A stretch of 64,000 nucleotides of DNA from Acephala macrosclerotiorum (GCA_014904845.1 MU119319.1:99908-163907), one strand, 5' to 3'. Counted from the stretch's first letter, positions 21,701 to 34,660 are shown. Numbers and translations: made by a program. Notes: generated by a model from the sequence alone, not told the origin.

Positions 21701-22580
21701 AAGAACATAGCAGGGCGAGCCTCTTCGCGTCCACTCTTTCGCCGTACTGTACTCGCGCCACTTCTCGCACCAGCACTCTTTCTTGAAGATACACTACGAT
21801 TCTCTCCTGATGATCGCGATGGCTTGGATCTCGTCTTGGGGGCAACGATAACTTCGGCATCCGGACCAATCTTGGCAAAAGGCGAGGCAGTAGGGGGTTC
21901 TGGAACGAGAGAAGTGATGATTATATTTGCTGTGGAGGTGGGTGACAGGTGTATTGTCAAGGGGTGGGGTACAGGTTTAGGTCCATTCGCAGGAGCATAA
22001 TCCGGATTTGGCAGGGCGCGGATCTGATTCATCAGGTTGAGCTCTAGAAACGTCGCATGTAGTTCTATGATCTCCCAGTCTTCAGGCGTCAAAGGCTCAA
22101 TATTAATTGTATGTGCCATAGGGAATTCCGTATGTATGCTTGCTGTGACCTTCTGCCCATCAGATAGACCCAATGTACGTGCAAAGGTCGCATCAATCTC
22201 CACGAGAGGAACTTCTTGATCTCGACCAGATGCATTTCCCCTGACACCGCTTATTCCATCTCTGCCAACGACAGGTGCAAGCTTGCGCTTGCTCTGCATG
22301 CCCGTCCAGCCCACGAAAACGGATTTCGATGTTGGCGCATTGCCAGTTGTGTCCGAGCCAGAAGGAGGAATTCGGTAATTAAGCTCTATGATGACATTCT
22401 GTGCTACCTAGAGCCAGGTCAGTATATAGGAAGGGAGCAGAGTATGGAACATACCGTATTTGCATTAACAAGCAGTGAGGATAGAGATGAGGGGAGGTTG
22501 ACGAGGCAATTCTTGAGATGAATGAGGGATAATTCTGCAGATGTCACTTGGCTACCACGCCTCCTCGACTCTGGCGCCAT
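18790..22580 (-). CDS. PEX1: Peroxisomal biogenesis AAA+ ATPase Pex1, 1247 aa
   Basis: With Pex6 it forms the heterohexameric ATPase that extracts ubiquitinated Pex5 from the peroxisome membrane for recycling. Exon 1 is 22580-22455 (start MAPESRRRG) and exon 2 is 22407-18790; the intron is GT-AG, phase 0. Order of domains: N-terminal double-psi barrel (to about residue 190; FVGWTGM near 73-79, then PLTPEDWEIIELHA); a Ser/Arg-rich linker; D1 AAA module with Walker A GALGSGKT near 579 and Walker B LVILDDLDK near 641 (DD rather than DE, fitting the poorly active D1 known for Pex1); D2 module with Walker A GYPGCGKT near 911, Walker B LFFDEFDSIAP near 961 and second region of homology RPDLIDPALLRPGRLD near 1014. 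A charged coiled segment follows near the C-terminus. Divergent neighbour MCM7 shares its upstream region. Intact. Confidence 0.96.
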
Positions 22581-22977
22581 GACTGTAAATAAAATTGTGG
22601 TTAAGAAAGGAGGAAGTTGAGATGCCCTATGCAAACTCTCCATATGCATCTGTCGCCCGTGAGCTCACAAGCTGCTGCGCCGAGGTCCGAAAGTGAAACG
22701 TGGCTGGTGCTTCCTGCACAGCCACTCAGCCACAGACACGAAAAATCGCGATCTCGCGTCAAGCCAGGCGCGTACCTGGAACGTCCTCATTTTCGTGCCC
22801 GCCATCCATCAACCAACTTTGCGACAACCAGCCTCCCAAAGAATCAACACATTCTACATCGTCGGCGCAGAGCATAATCCTTCAAGGAAACTGCCCTCCC
22901 GTTCTTCAAAGTCCGGCTTATTGTCCAATTCCTTCTAAAGGTCTTTTCCCAAGCATTCAGGGGCTTGCGCAAGAAAG
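22581..22977. promoter_or_regulatory. Divergent PEX1-MCM7 intergenic region
   Basis: Only 397 bp separate the start codons of PEX1 (-) and MCM7 (+), so both promoters lie here. ORFs crossing it in several frames are not supported. No TATA box or named factor site can be claimed with confidence. Confidence 0.6.
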
Positions 22978-25634
22978 ATGGCGCTTCTTCAGTTCAGAGC
23001 GCCTGTCAACTATGAGGATCACCAACGTATGCAGAGCTCCTAAGATGCAATTGCGCACAGTGCTAACGTCTTGCAGAGGCACTGGAGGACTTCCTTCAAT
23101 CGTTCAAGACTACCCCGAAAACTGAGCTCGCTGGCGCACTAGGTGATATGAACATTGATGAGGATGACTTCAGCGACGAGTACGACTTTATGGATGATGA
23201 CGACGATGAAAGACAGAATACCAGGAGACAAGCAAGAGCGCAGGCGAAAACACCCAAGTTGAAATACATGGACGTGCTCCAAAAGGTTGCCGACAGATTC
23301 GAGGACGAGATTACGATTGATCTGGACGATGTCGCGAAGGTATGACCTGGTATCAGGAAATCTGGGCGGGACTGACATGGTCACAACAGTACGACCAATC
23401 ATTAGAAGATAACGGAACGCCGCTGAATTTGGTCGCATCCATCGAGACCAATGCCAAACACTATCTCGACATTATGGCTAGAGCTGTGGACAAAGTTATG
23501 CCAGATGCCACCAGGGAGATCAAGTAGGTGAGGCTCGACTACAGCAGGGAGGGTAGACTAACAAACAGTCTAGCTATAAAGACGATGTTCTGGACGTTCT
23601 GATGGCCCAACGAACTGCACGCAACAACGCGCTGCTTAGAGCTGCCGCAGATTCGGCAGAGACCCCTGAGCCCGAACTCTTTCCACCAGAGTTGACTCGC
23701 CGATACACTCTGAACTTCAAGCCACGGACACAAGGCGATGATCCAATGAAGGCCTTAGCAGTACGACAAGTCAGAGGCGAGCACCTTGGACATTTGATTA
23801 CTGTTCGGGGAATCACAACCAGAGTGTCTGATGTGAAGCCGACTGTTGAGGTCAATGCATATACCTGCGATCGATGTGGATGCGAGATCTTCCAGCCAGT
23901 CGGTAGTAAGACTTTTGGACCTTTGGTTGAATGTCCTTCAGCAGATTGCAAAACCAACCAGACGAAGGGCCAGCTACATCACTCTACCCGTGCATCGAAG
24001 TTCCAGCCCTTCCAGGAGGTCAAGATTCAGGAGATGGCTGAACAGGTCCCTGTTGGCCACATTCCTCGAATGCTGACCATTCTGTGCCACGGCGCACTGG
24101 TGCGACGAATCAACCCTGGAGATGTTGTGGATGTCGCTGGTATCTTCTTACCAACGCCATATACTGGATTCAAGGCCATCAGAGCCGGCCTTCTCACCGA
24201 CACATATCTCGAGGCACAACACGTCACCCAGCACAAGAAGGCATATGAGGACTTGGCCATCGACAACAGAGTGTTCAAGCGGATCGAGCAATACCGAGCG
24301 TCTGGCCATGTTTACGAGTACCTGGCGAAGTCCATTGCACCCGAAATATATGGTCATTTGGATGTGAAGAAGGCACTGCTACTTTTGCTTGTTGGAGGTG
24401 TGACGAAAGAGGTTGGGGATGGCATGAAGATCAGAGGAGACATCAACATCTGCTTGATGGGTGACCCTGGTGTGGCCAAATCTCAATTGCTCAAGTATAT
24501 CACGAAAGTAGCTCCAAGAGGTGTTTACACAACTGGTCGAGGATCCAGTGGTGTTGGTCTTACAGCAGCCGTTATGAAGGATCCAGTTACTGATGAGATG
24601 ATTCTCGAAGGTGGTGCCTTGGTATTGGCAGACAACGGTATCTGCTGTATCGATGAATTCGACAAGATGGACGACAGCGATCGAACCGCAATCCACGAAG
24701 TCATGGAACAGCAGACTATTTCAATCTCCAAAGCAGGAATCTCGACCACGCTCAACGCCCGAACCTCGATCCTTGCAGCAGCAAATCCTTTGTATGGTCG
24801 CTACAATCCCCGAATTTCCCCAGTCGAGAACATCAATCTTCCAGCGGCACTTCTCTCCCGTTTCGATGTCTTGTTCCTCATTCTCGACACCCCCTCCAGA
24901 GATACCGATGCTATGTTGGCTCAGCATGTCACTTATGTCCACATGAACAACAAACACCCTGACACGGAAGGGGTCGTTTTTACTCCTCATGAAGTGCGCC
25001 AGTATGTCGCACAAGCACGAACCTTCAGACCTGTCATCCCTACTGCTGTCAGCGAATACATGGTCAAGGCTTATGTCAAGATGCGAGACCAGCAGTCGAG
25101 AGACGAAAAGAACAAGAAGCAATTCGCCCACACGTCGCCTCGTACACTACTGGGTATAGTGCGCCTCGCACAAGCTCTTGCGCGTCTGCGTTTCAGCGAG
25201 GAAGTCGTGCAGGACGATGTTGAGGAGGCATTGCGATTGATCGAGGCCAGCAAAGAGTCATTGTACCAAGATCAAGGCGGATTTGGCAGAGACATGAGCT
25301 CCAGCTCGAGGATTTACAACTTGGTCCGTACTCTTGCGGAGAGTGGCCAATGCAGACCTGAGGACGCGGATGAGGAGGATGAAGAGGGCATGGAATTGAG
25401 TATGAGAAAGGTAGAGGAGAGAGTCATTGCCAAGGGCTTCACAAGAGATCAATGGCAGACTGCTGTCATGGAGTACACCAACCTGGATGCAAGTTCACTC
25501 CCCAACCCATGTTCATGGAGAAGCACTAACGAACATGACAGATCTGGCAAACTGCTGGCAATGGCACACGCCTTATTTTCATCATCTCCGACGCGGCGCA
25601 AATGGCACAAGATGCTGAGTACGATATGGAATAA
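22978..25634 (+). CDS. MCM7: DNA replication licensing factor Mcm7, 817 aa
   Basis: Subunit of the MCM2-7 helicase that unwinds DNA at replication forks in the nucleus. Exons: 22978-23026, 23077-23339, 23390-23523, 23574-25488 and 25542-25634. The last intron (25489-25541) has a GC donor, GAT|GCAAGT, and CAG acceptor, and only this restores the conserved end WQTAGNGTR. The other introns are GT-AG. Landmarks: acidic N-terminal stretch DDDDDE, a Cys4 zinc motif CDRCGCE...CPSADC (residues about 246-275), Walker A GDPGVAKS near 445, Walker [10 protein letters not shown] near 505, the arginine finger LLSRFD near 576, and a winged-helix C-terminus. Start [13 protein letters not shown] is at 22978. 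Length is normal for fungal Mcm7 and the gene is intact. Confidence 0.97.
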
Positions 25635-26015
25635 GTTCTTCGAAGTGCAATCTGTGGTGGATTTGAAGCTCTGGGTGGGTGGCTGGTCGGAGGTCATGAG
25701 GTTATTTTGGCAGCATGAACATGTCATTTGAGGCGTTAATGGGATTGTTCGTTTATCTGTGATCTCAAAATCAGAGTCAGAAGGCGTTCTGCACTTGTGG
25801 ATACCGTTGTGTTGAAGTAGAAGAGGTTAATTGAATGCTACTACCGTTTCCTATGGAGGCACTTCACACAAATTTTCCGCCTAATTGTCCCGGACATATC
25901 TGGGGTATTCTAGGAGCACATTGTTGGTGATAACTTGAGGTCAATACCACAGTCAATCCGTCCCAAGCGGTACTGATTCGCGCTAGACAAATGCTACGCA
26001 AGATCCCAAAAACCT
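25635..26015. other. MCM7 3' flank; nothing recognised
   Basis: About 380 bp of ordinary composition between the MCM7 stop and the 3' end of a decayed - strand gene. No ORF, repeat or RNA gene stands out. Confidence 0.4.
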
Positions 26016-26632
26016 CTACCGCAAATTTTCACTGGCTCGACACTTGAAGCTTGTGGCATGATGTCTTCTTTGTAAATAAGGTTCGTCTACATAGTTCGAG
26101 ACAACATATTCTTGAACTCGGCTTCCATCAGAATCCTCCCATAGCATGTCATACTCCATGCGAACCCGGCGATATTCTTCTCGTTGTCTTTCTCGTTCGA
26201 GGAGCAGCTTATCAAGAGCACTTTTCGTGGCTCTACGCTCTGACTCCGTCCACATAGAGCTCGCAATGCATTCTTTCCCTTACTGATATCGAGTGTAAGG
26301 CCCTTTGTTCTCCCATCTGCGCTTCAGCCTCGATTCCGCCTTCGGTTTATTTGGCGTATATTCTTGGTCATAAGCTCGCATGTCAGTCCTTTCTCTCCTG
26401 TCATAGAGCTCTTGCCACGTGGTCAGGAAAACGGCGATTTTGTCGCCACTCAATTTCTGGAATTCCATCTTCATTTCGGTCTTGCACCTTTCGCGTTCAT
26501 TTCTCCTCTTAAATGCCCTGGGCACCTTTTTCATATCCATCGGAAACACTTTCGCCAGAAGTCTGGCTTTTGTGATTTCTTTAATACTATTACAGGCAAA
26601 GGCTGTGTTGTGGGTGTAAAGTGTGTGTTCAT
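26016..26632 (-). pseudogene. Decayed small basic, helical protein gene of unknown function
   Basis: Two ORFs (26549-26280 and 26255-26016) lie in exactly the same frame and are separated by a single TAA after the Tyr-Gln at 26283-26288. Read through, they give one charged helical protein: MDMKKVPRAFKRRNERERCK, then KRRWENKGPYTRY, then SERRATKSALDKLLLERERQ. Upstream, an ORF from an ATG at 26632 (MNTHFTPTTQPLPV, ending DFWRKCF) runs into this frame if one base is added near 26548. The gene therefore seems to carry one nonsense and one frameshift mutation. It starts 17 bp beyond the 3' end of the split F-box-like gene on the same strand. No domain is recognised; coiled-coil character is likely. 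Alternatively the downstream ATG at 26540 gives a short intact protein of 86 residues. Confidence 0.45.
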
Positions 26633-26648
26633 GATGTGTTATTCCTGT

Positions 26649-27046
26649 CTAGCGGTGAGATGAGGATATATATAACATTAAACACGTGACCACCCTAATA
26701 AATACCCACGAATTCATTGAACCAGATATATCTGTGCGGCCCGTGCTCCAACCCTTCATCCCACACACGAGGTTCTCTGAAGGCAGACCTAAAAAGTATT
26801 TTGCCTTCAACTCATGCATGGAAAATACGATTGTTTGCTGCTGGCGAACGAACAGGGAGTCGTCGACGATTTTTGCCTGGGCCGGGTGTAGCCGTATACG
26901 TGCCATATGGGAATCGCACGGTACGATTCTCGACTTCCAGTCTAGGCATCTCAGAATCCTTTCGCAGTCTCTGCCTTGGCGACGAAGTTTCATGGCCATA
27001 CGGGCAAGTGTTGTGCAGAAATTGAGATGGGGACATCTCGGCGCTA
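26649..27046 (-). pseudogene. 3' part of an F-box-like gene cut by an 8.2-kb transposon
   Basis: Continuation of the reading frame that ends at 35254. It encodes LAPRCPHLNFC, then ARMAMKLRRQGRD, then the tail block AKIVDDSLFVRQQQTIVF typical of the C-terminal half of a large fungal F-box-like family. With the transposon (27053-35253) and one ACCAGC target copy removed, the codons TGC TGG T+TA GCG CCG run on without a frame change. The end near 26649 is uncertain and could be spliced. The fragment has no start codon context of its own, so it is a dead remnant in this arrangement. Confidence 0.7.
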
Positions 27047-28352
27047 ACCAGCGATAAGTCCCTATCCCCTAATCCCGGCCACCTTCCCATTCCGGCCACC
27101 TCGCTTAATTCACCGCTTTCACAACTTTCGCATTTTAAACTCACATTTTTTAATAATTTTCTTATAAATCAATTCCAAATTTTGTGAATCTCTTAAATCG
27201 ATTATAAAGCGCCGATATATAAAAAAAAATATTATACGAACTTTTAAAGTAATTACAAATAAAATATTTACTCGAAAAATTAATTTAAATTATAAAGTTT
27301 TAAAATTTACTTTTTAAAATCGGGCCAATAATTATACATTTTATTAAGAAGTTGCAATACATTTTTAAAAGTTTTTCTCGATTTAAAAAAAGCGTTTAAT
27401 AAATTAAATTTTAATTTAAAAAAATTTAAAATTTTATTTTATTTATTCGTAAATTAAAAATTTCGTTTAACGTATATTAATTATACGAAAAAACGCTATT
27501 AAAATAAAAAGAAAATAAATATAAAACTTTTTAAAAAAAATTCTATTTTTAAAATTAAAATACAATTTAAAATAAATTTTATTTGTATTAATAACGTTTT
27601 ATTAAATAAAATTAAAATTTAATTTGATTATTTAAAAAAATTTAAAATTAAAATTATTAAACTATTAAATTGCTAAAATATAAATAAAACTAATATTATA
27701 AAAAACCAAAAAATTAATAATTTAATTATTAAAAATATAAATCGATATTTTATTTAAAAAAAAAATTTTTAAATTTAAATTTTAAATTTTATTTATTAAA
27801 TATATTTTAATTATAAAAATTGCTTTTTTTTATTAATTATATTTAAAAGAAAATCGATTTAATAATAATAGTTTTTTATTACTTTAAATAATTTTAAATA
27901 TTAAAAATTTATTATAATTAAAAATAATTAAATAATAAATAATATAATTATAAAATAATTTTATAAAATATTTATTTTTTTAACGATATTAAAAAATTTA
28001 TAAAAGCTTTAATTATTTATTTTAAACGATTATAAAAACTATAAAACTATAAAATTTATATATAAATATTTTAAATATAATATATATTTTTTATTTTTAT
28101 TAATATATATATTTTATATTTTTTAATTTTTAAATTTTTTAATCGATTTTATATTACGAAAAACTCTCTATATTTACGTACTACGCACGTGATTTCTATT
28201 GTTTATATATAGTCGAACTTTCTATTTATAGATTATTATTTATTTTATATTTATATTATATATATTTATTTATTTTCGTAATATTTTATATTAATTAAAA
28301 AGTAAAACTTTTTATATTATTATTATAAAATTCGAAAAAAGAATTTAATAAT

Positions 28353-28569
28353 TGTAAGTACAATATTAGTTTAGTAGTCACGTGCGATACTAGGCCAGAT
28401 CGGGACTAGCGCCGCTTGCGCTAGAGTTGAGATTATATTTTTTAACTTTTGTGCGTTTACTAGATTTAGAACTTGAAAACAATCAATCAACGAATTATTC
28501 AATTTATTTATTTATTTCGTTTTTGATTTATTACTAGTAATAGATATTTCTAGTAATATTAATATTAAT
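28353..28569. repeat. Left LTR (217 bp) of the 6.3-kb retrotransposon
   Basis: Starts TG and is the same length as the copy at 34444-34660. The first 100 bases are nearly identical between copies; the 3' half shows scattered C/T and A/G differences. Confidence 0.8.
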
Positions 28570-31500
28570 CAATAATTATTCAATTAATCACGAAATAATT
28601 AGATTTCTATTTAAAAAAAATTAATTTACAAAAAAAAAAAAATTCTTTAAATAGTTTACTCTTTGTAAAAAAATACTTAAAATAATTAATATACTTTCGA
28701 AAAAACGAGAATTTATAAGAATTTTTTTATAGAAACGCGTCGAAAATATTAAAACTATTAAAAACTTAAAAAAAACAATACGAGAGTAATTTTAAATTTG
28801 TATTTATTTTTCAAATTTACGTTTACTATACAAAATAATAACGTTTACGAAAAACGAATAAAAGAACGCGAAAACTATTTTAAATTTATATTAATTTATT
28901 CGAATTTATATCAAAAATAAATTCTCAAAAAAAGGTTTGTATTTTTATTCGTTATTTGATCGAAAGTGTATAAATATTAATAATAATATTTATTCGAACT
29001 CGAATTAAAACTTTTAATTTTTTTATTATTTATTGTACAATTATTTTTTAAAATAATAAATTTATTTAAAATCAAATTTTTTTACAATAAAAATAAATAG
29101 AGAAAAAATGTTGATTCTACAAATAATAAAAATTTTAATAAAACAATATTAAATAAATATATTTTTTATTACTTTAAAATATATAAAAAAAAAAATTATT
29201 TTAATTGCAATTTATAAAAATATTTTCAAAAAATTTTTAAAAATTGTTTACAAAAATTTTTACGTTTAATATACAAAGATTTTATGCGCTATTTACAAGA
29301 CTTTTTATGTATTTACGAAGTCTAAATATCGAAAAATAGAAAATTTATTACTAATAATTTGAAAAAAATTTTTCAATAAAAAGAGTTTTATAAATAAACA
29401 CAAATAAAGATCGTCGATTAATTGAAAAATAGAGATTTCTTCTCTCGATAAAATCGATTAATTCAATTAATAAATCAAAATATCTCAATATTAGTATTCA
29501 ATAATCAAAGTATGATTACTTTTACGACTTCAATTACTAGTACGAATTTCTTTACTACGAATACGATTATTTCTACGAATATTTTTTATATTTCTTTTAT
29601 TACAATTCTTTTTATAAATACGAATTTGTTTAGTATAATATAAAATACTCAATATATTTATTAGTAATTTTTTTAATAGTAATCGAATCAATATAATAAT
29701 CTATAAAATATTTCTATTAAATTGTTTATAGATTTAATAAAAATTTATACTAATAATAAAAAATATAGTAAAAAATTATACGATATTTTTAATTGCAAAT
29801 TATCGATTTTTTATAATTGTTATAATAAAATCGAATTATTTTAGAATTAATACGATAAAGCATTTTTTATTAGTTTTATAGAACGTATAAATACGTTTTA
29901 TTTCAATAGATTTCTAAAAAGAAATTTCGATTTTACTATACTAATAATAATAATAAAAATTTATTTCGAAATTGAAAAAAATCGCTAATTATATATATTT
30001 TTATAGAGAGAAACAATTTTAATAAAAATTATTACAATTAATTTAATAAAGATTAAATTGAAATATTTATAAATATTTTTCAATTAATTTTAAAAGATTT
30101 AATTAAATTTATTATCGAAATATCAAATAAAATATAATTTGTAAAATCAAATTATTAATATTTATTGAAATATTGAAAAGTGCAATTTTATTCTTTATAA
30201 ATTCGTTAATATTTTTAAAAGCGTTTACGTTGAATTGCGATTAATAGTAAGTATTGCGACGCGATTACATAAAATATAGTAGTATAATTTAAATTCTATT
30301 TTTTAAAATCAAAAGAAAAACGAATTCGATTAAAATTGAATCGATTATATTTATAAAGAACAAAGTAGAGAACGTAGTCGAATATAAAATCGAGAATATT
30401 AAAATCGAGAAAATTTTCGAGATAAATATCGTAGAAATCATAGATTTCAAGAAAGATTATATTAAAAGAAATACTATATTTGTAGTAAATTAAAATACTA
30501 ATTAATAAAGTATACGATAAAAAAGCGATAATAAATATATACAAAGTTTCGATAGTAAATTCAATATACGATAGATCGAGATATTATAATAGTTTATTAT
30601 TAGAATTTTTTCGTTAAAATCGAGAAAATAGAAAATTTATCGAAAGATAATCAAATAATAGAAATTGATTAATTACTAATGAGTATAAAAATAGAGAACG
30701 AAAATAAAAACTATTTTATTAAGTTTAAAAAAGTCGATAATACGCAAATAATAATTATTTTAAATAATTAATTTATTTGTTATATTATTATAGAGAAAAA
30801 TATATTCAATATTTTATTATTACAATTTAAATTATTTAAATCGAATTAATATTTATTTTTTATTTTCGAAAATCGATATTTTTTAAAAGTTTTTTAAAAG
30901 ATTATATCGAATAATAAAATCGTCGAAATATCAATTACTGATTAATTGCAATTTATAATATTACGAAAATTTGATACTAGTATTTAATTGGATATATTTA
31001 CGATCGAAATTTATAAAATTCGTTTTAATAAAAGTATTATTTTATTGTAAAAAATTATTTAAATCGATATTTTATTAAATATTTAAAATATAAATACTAT
31101 AAATATAAAACTCGATAATTTAAAAAATATTTTGATTTAAAAAAATAAAATCGTTTTTATTATAAAAAAATAAAACTATTTATAAATATTACTATATTAA
31201 TCAAAAAAAAATCTAATTTGAAATTATTTTATCAATATAGAATTATATTAATTATATAGACGTTTTAATTACCCATTGATACGACGTTTTATAAAAAAAA
31301 TTTAACGAGTTAATTATAATGTAAATATTAAATATATTTAATATTTTATTAAATATTATTACTATTATCAAATGTATAAACAATTATTTGAAAAATTTAA
31401 ATTTATTTTATAAAATGATTATAAATTCAATTATTCGATTATTGTCGACGTTTTATATTTAAATAGAAAATTAATTTTGTAAATAGTAAACTCGTTTATA

Positions 31501-34443
31501 GTATTTTAAATTATTAAATTTATAAAAAATATATTTACGAAAACAATATAAAATATATTACGTATATATTAAATCGATATATATTAAAAACTATCGAATT
31601 ATATTGTTTATAACGTTAAAAAAAATTTCTCGTTTATAGAATTTCAATAAAACGTTAAAACAATAGCGATTGAAATCAAGAAAATACTCGTTAAAACTTA
31701 TAATAATATAAGAAAAATAGAAAAATACTATATTTTATTACGTCGAGTTTATAAGATTATTTACGACGAATTAATCGAAGAGTAAATTGATAAAAATATG
31801 ATTTTACAAATAGTAATTAAAATTGTTAACGATTCGATAAAATCGAACGATATTGTATTTACGTTACTAGTCTTTAGAATATACTTTAGAATGATTAGTA
31901 ATAATATGTTATCGTTATTAGTTATTAAAAAAATTGAAATAATTCGAATAATTACTAAGAAAATACGTCGTTTATATATTTAATATCAAATTAACGATAC
32001 GCTTTCAATAAAAAACGATCCAAATACGAAGTTTATATTAAATTTACTAATTCTATTTAAAGTATACGTTTGACGTAAAAAAAGCGAATAAAAAAAATTA
32101 TACAAATTACTAGTAATTGATAGAGAAATATGTATAATCGATATGTTTTATAGATCGATTAATTTTCGTTTAACGATTATTAAATTTTATTATACGAAAA
32201 AAAAAGTATTAAAAGTTTATAATCGAATTAATAATCAAAAGAATAATTAAAAAAATTAAAATTTTTTTTTTTTATTTTTTTAATTAAATGAAATAAACGA
32301 AAAATTAATTAAAAAACGTAATTGAAAACGTTTAAAAGAATTACGAAATAAAAACGTAAACAATAAAGAATTTAAATAAAATAAATACTATAATTTTATT
32401 GAAAATAACGAGAAAAATTACAAAAATTTTAATAATCAATTTTTTATTATTATTGTCGAAAAAACTAAAATCTTTATAATCTTTATAACAAGTAAAAAAA
32501 AAAGCAATATAGAATTATTATTAAAACTACGAAAAAAAGTATAATTACAATTTTTAAATAATTATTTAAAGCGTTTTAAAAAAAAGAAATCGATAATTTG
32601 ATTGTAAAAATTTTTTTTAATTCCGTTTAATACGATTTTAGTAAATATATTAGAGTTCGAATTTTCAATTCGAGATTAATCAATAAGATCAAAAATAAAA
32701 CTATTGATATTTTTTACGAGAAATCGAAATTAGTAATCTAAAAATACAACGACGAAAAAAAAAAAAAATTTTTACGCAATTCTCGATAATATAAAGAATT
32801 AATTAATGATTGATTATCGTTTTAATATTTTTTTTAATTTAATTTTTAGATAAAAAAATTAGAATATAACTTTGTAATATTATTCAAATTTATATTTAAT
32901 TTATAACAAATTTTTAACGATTTATATTAATACGTTTATTGAAAAAAATTCGCTATTTACATTTATTAAATACAATTATAATTATCTTAAAATCTTTATA
33001 TAAAATTGTAAAAATAAAAATATATTAATAAATTACGTATTACAAATATTATAAAAAGAAATTGTTTATAATTATATCGATATACGATTTTTGTTTTTTA
33101 ATTACAATTATTAAAAATTTTTTCGACGTTATTAAAATGTAAATCGACGATACGTTTATATTAATAGAAAAAGAATTTTTTATTTTCGAAAAAAACGAAT
33201 TTAATAAAATTAAATTTTTAATCAAACTTAAAAAAGTTTTAGTACTAAAAATACTATTGATTTTCAATAAATACGTTTTAATTCAATTTGAAAATATAAT
33301 TCAATTACAATAAAAAGATTAAAGTAAAAAAATTAAATTAATAAATATTAAATTATTTAATTTTCAAATTAAGTATTAAAAACAACGAATTAAAAAAGTT
33401 TATATTATTACAATCTATTAATTTAAAACAATTTTCGATTTGTTTATTACTATTTAATACTAAAATTTAACGAAAAAAAAAATTGTTATATTGAATAAAA
33501 AATTAAAATAGTAGATTAAAAACTTAAATCGAAAATTCAAATATATTATTTTCAATTTGTTTACGATAAAAAATTTTGTTTTTATTGATAGTTTATTTGT
33601 AAATAATAAAAATTTTAATTTTTAAATTAAATATAAAATTATTTTAATAAATAAACGTTAATTAAACGATAAAAAATTCGAGATCAAAAGAAATTTTATT
33701 TACTACAATTTTATTAAAAGTAAACGCGTTATTAAAAGCGTTTTAATTTTTGAAATATATAGTATAGTAAAAAGAATCAATATAATAATTACAATCGAAT
33801 TTATTATTAATTTAATTATTTAATAATTCGATTTTTTTAAAATCTCGATAATCGTTTATACAAATTTATATTCGTTATACGAGTATTTAATCAAATTAAA
33901 AACGATCAAAAAAAAGCGTTTTATAATCGATATTATAATTTTTCGTTAATCGTATAAACGCAAAAAACTGTAAAAAATTCGATGAATTAATAATTAAAAT
34001 AATTCAATGAATACTATAATAAAATTAACATTTAATAAGACTTTAAAAAAGTTTCTAAATACGAATCATTTTAAGATTCGAATAAAAAAATAAATTAAAA
34101 AAAAAAAAACGATAAAAATAACGCAAAGAACTAAAAAAAAATATTTATTAAAAAAAAAAATAAAAAAAAAAAAATTTTTGTATTGTATTTCGAATTTTGT
34201 GATTGTTTGATTTATAAGATTAAAAAAGAAAGAATTATTTCAATTTCGGCGTTTATAATTCTCGACGAACTTCGAAAATAGTACTAATTTATTAGCGTTA
34301 TTCTCAAAGTTTAATTATATGATTTTTGCATTGAAATATTAATAAGTTTTACGTATTAACGAATTATAATAAAAAAAAAAAATAATAGCGTTTTTTAAAT
34401 AATTGAATTGAATTAGTTTTTATTACAAAGAAAGAACTGTTAG

Positions 34444-34660
34444 TGTGAGTACAATATTAGTTTAGTAGTCACGTGCGATACTAGGCCAGATCGGGACTAG
34501 CGCCGCTTGCGCTAGAGTTGAGATTATATTTTTCAATTTTTGCGCGCTTACTAGATTTAGAACTTGAAAATAATCAATCAACGAATTATTTAATTTATTT
34601 GTTTATTTCGTTTTTGGTCTATTACTAGTAATAAGTATTTCTAGTAATACTAATAATAAT
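34444..34660. repeat. Right LTR (217 bp) of the 6.3-kb retrotransposon
   Basis: Direct repeat of 28353-28569. It keeps the GC-rich core including the CACGTG E-box-like word, although surrounding DNA is almost pure A+T. Confidence 0.8.

Larger units (their letters stand above)
28353..34660. mobile_element. RIP-degraded 6.3-kb LTR retrotransposon nested in the TIR element
   Basis: Two direct repeats of 217 bp bound the element: 28353-28569 and 34444-34660. Both begin TGT(A/G)AGTACAATATTAG and carry an identical GC-rich core from GTAGTCACGTGCG to CTAGAGTTGAGATT. Differences between copies are transitions. The interior (5.9 kb) is A+T-rich with no surviving gag or pol frame, so copia or gypsy cannot be decided. 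The sequence AAAGAAAGAAC just before the right repeat could be the polypurine tract. Target duplication is unclear in this low-complexity context. Confidence 0.78.

Noticed and set aside
22617..22938. Overlapping + strand ORFs between PEX1 and MCM7
   Set aside because: They fall in the divergent promoter, lack domains and end before the MCM7 start.
23574..25488. Long antisense ORFs opposite MCM7
   Set aside because: They are shadows of a strongly conserved coding exon and carry no domain of their own.
1..25634. Secondary-metabolite gene cluster (amidase, monooxygenases, SDR)
   Set aside because: No PKS, NRPS, terpene cyclase or transporter is present, and housekeeping genes interrupt the set.
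30296..30544. 82-codon - strand ORF in the 6.3-kb element
   Set aside because: Phe/Tyr/Ile-rich low-complexity translation with no pol or gag motif.
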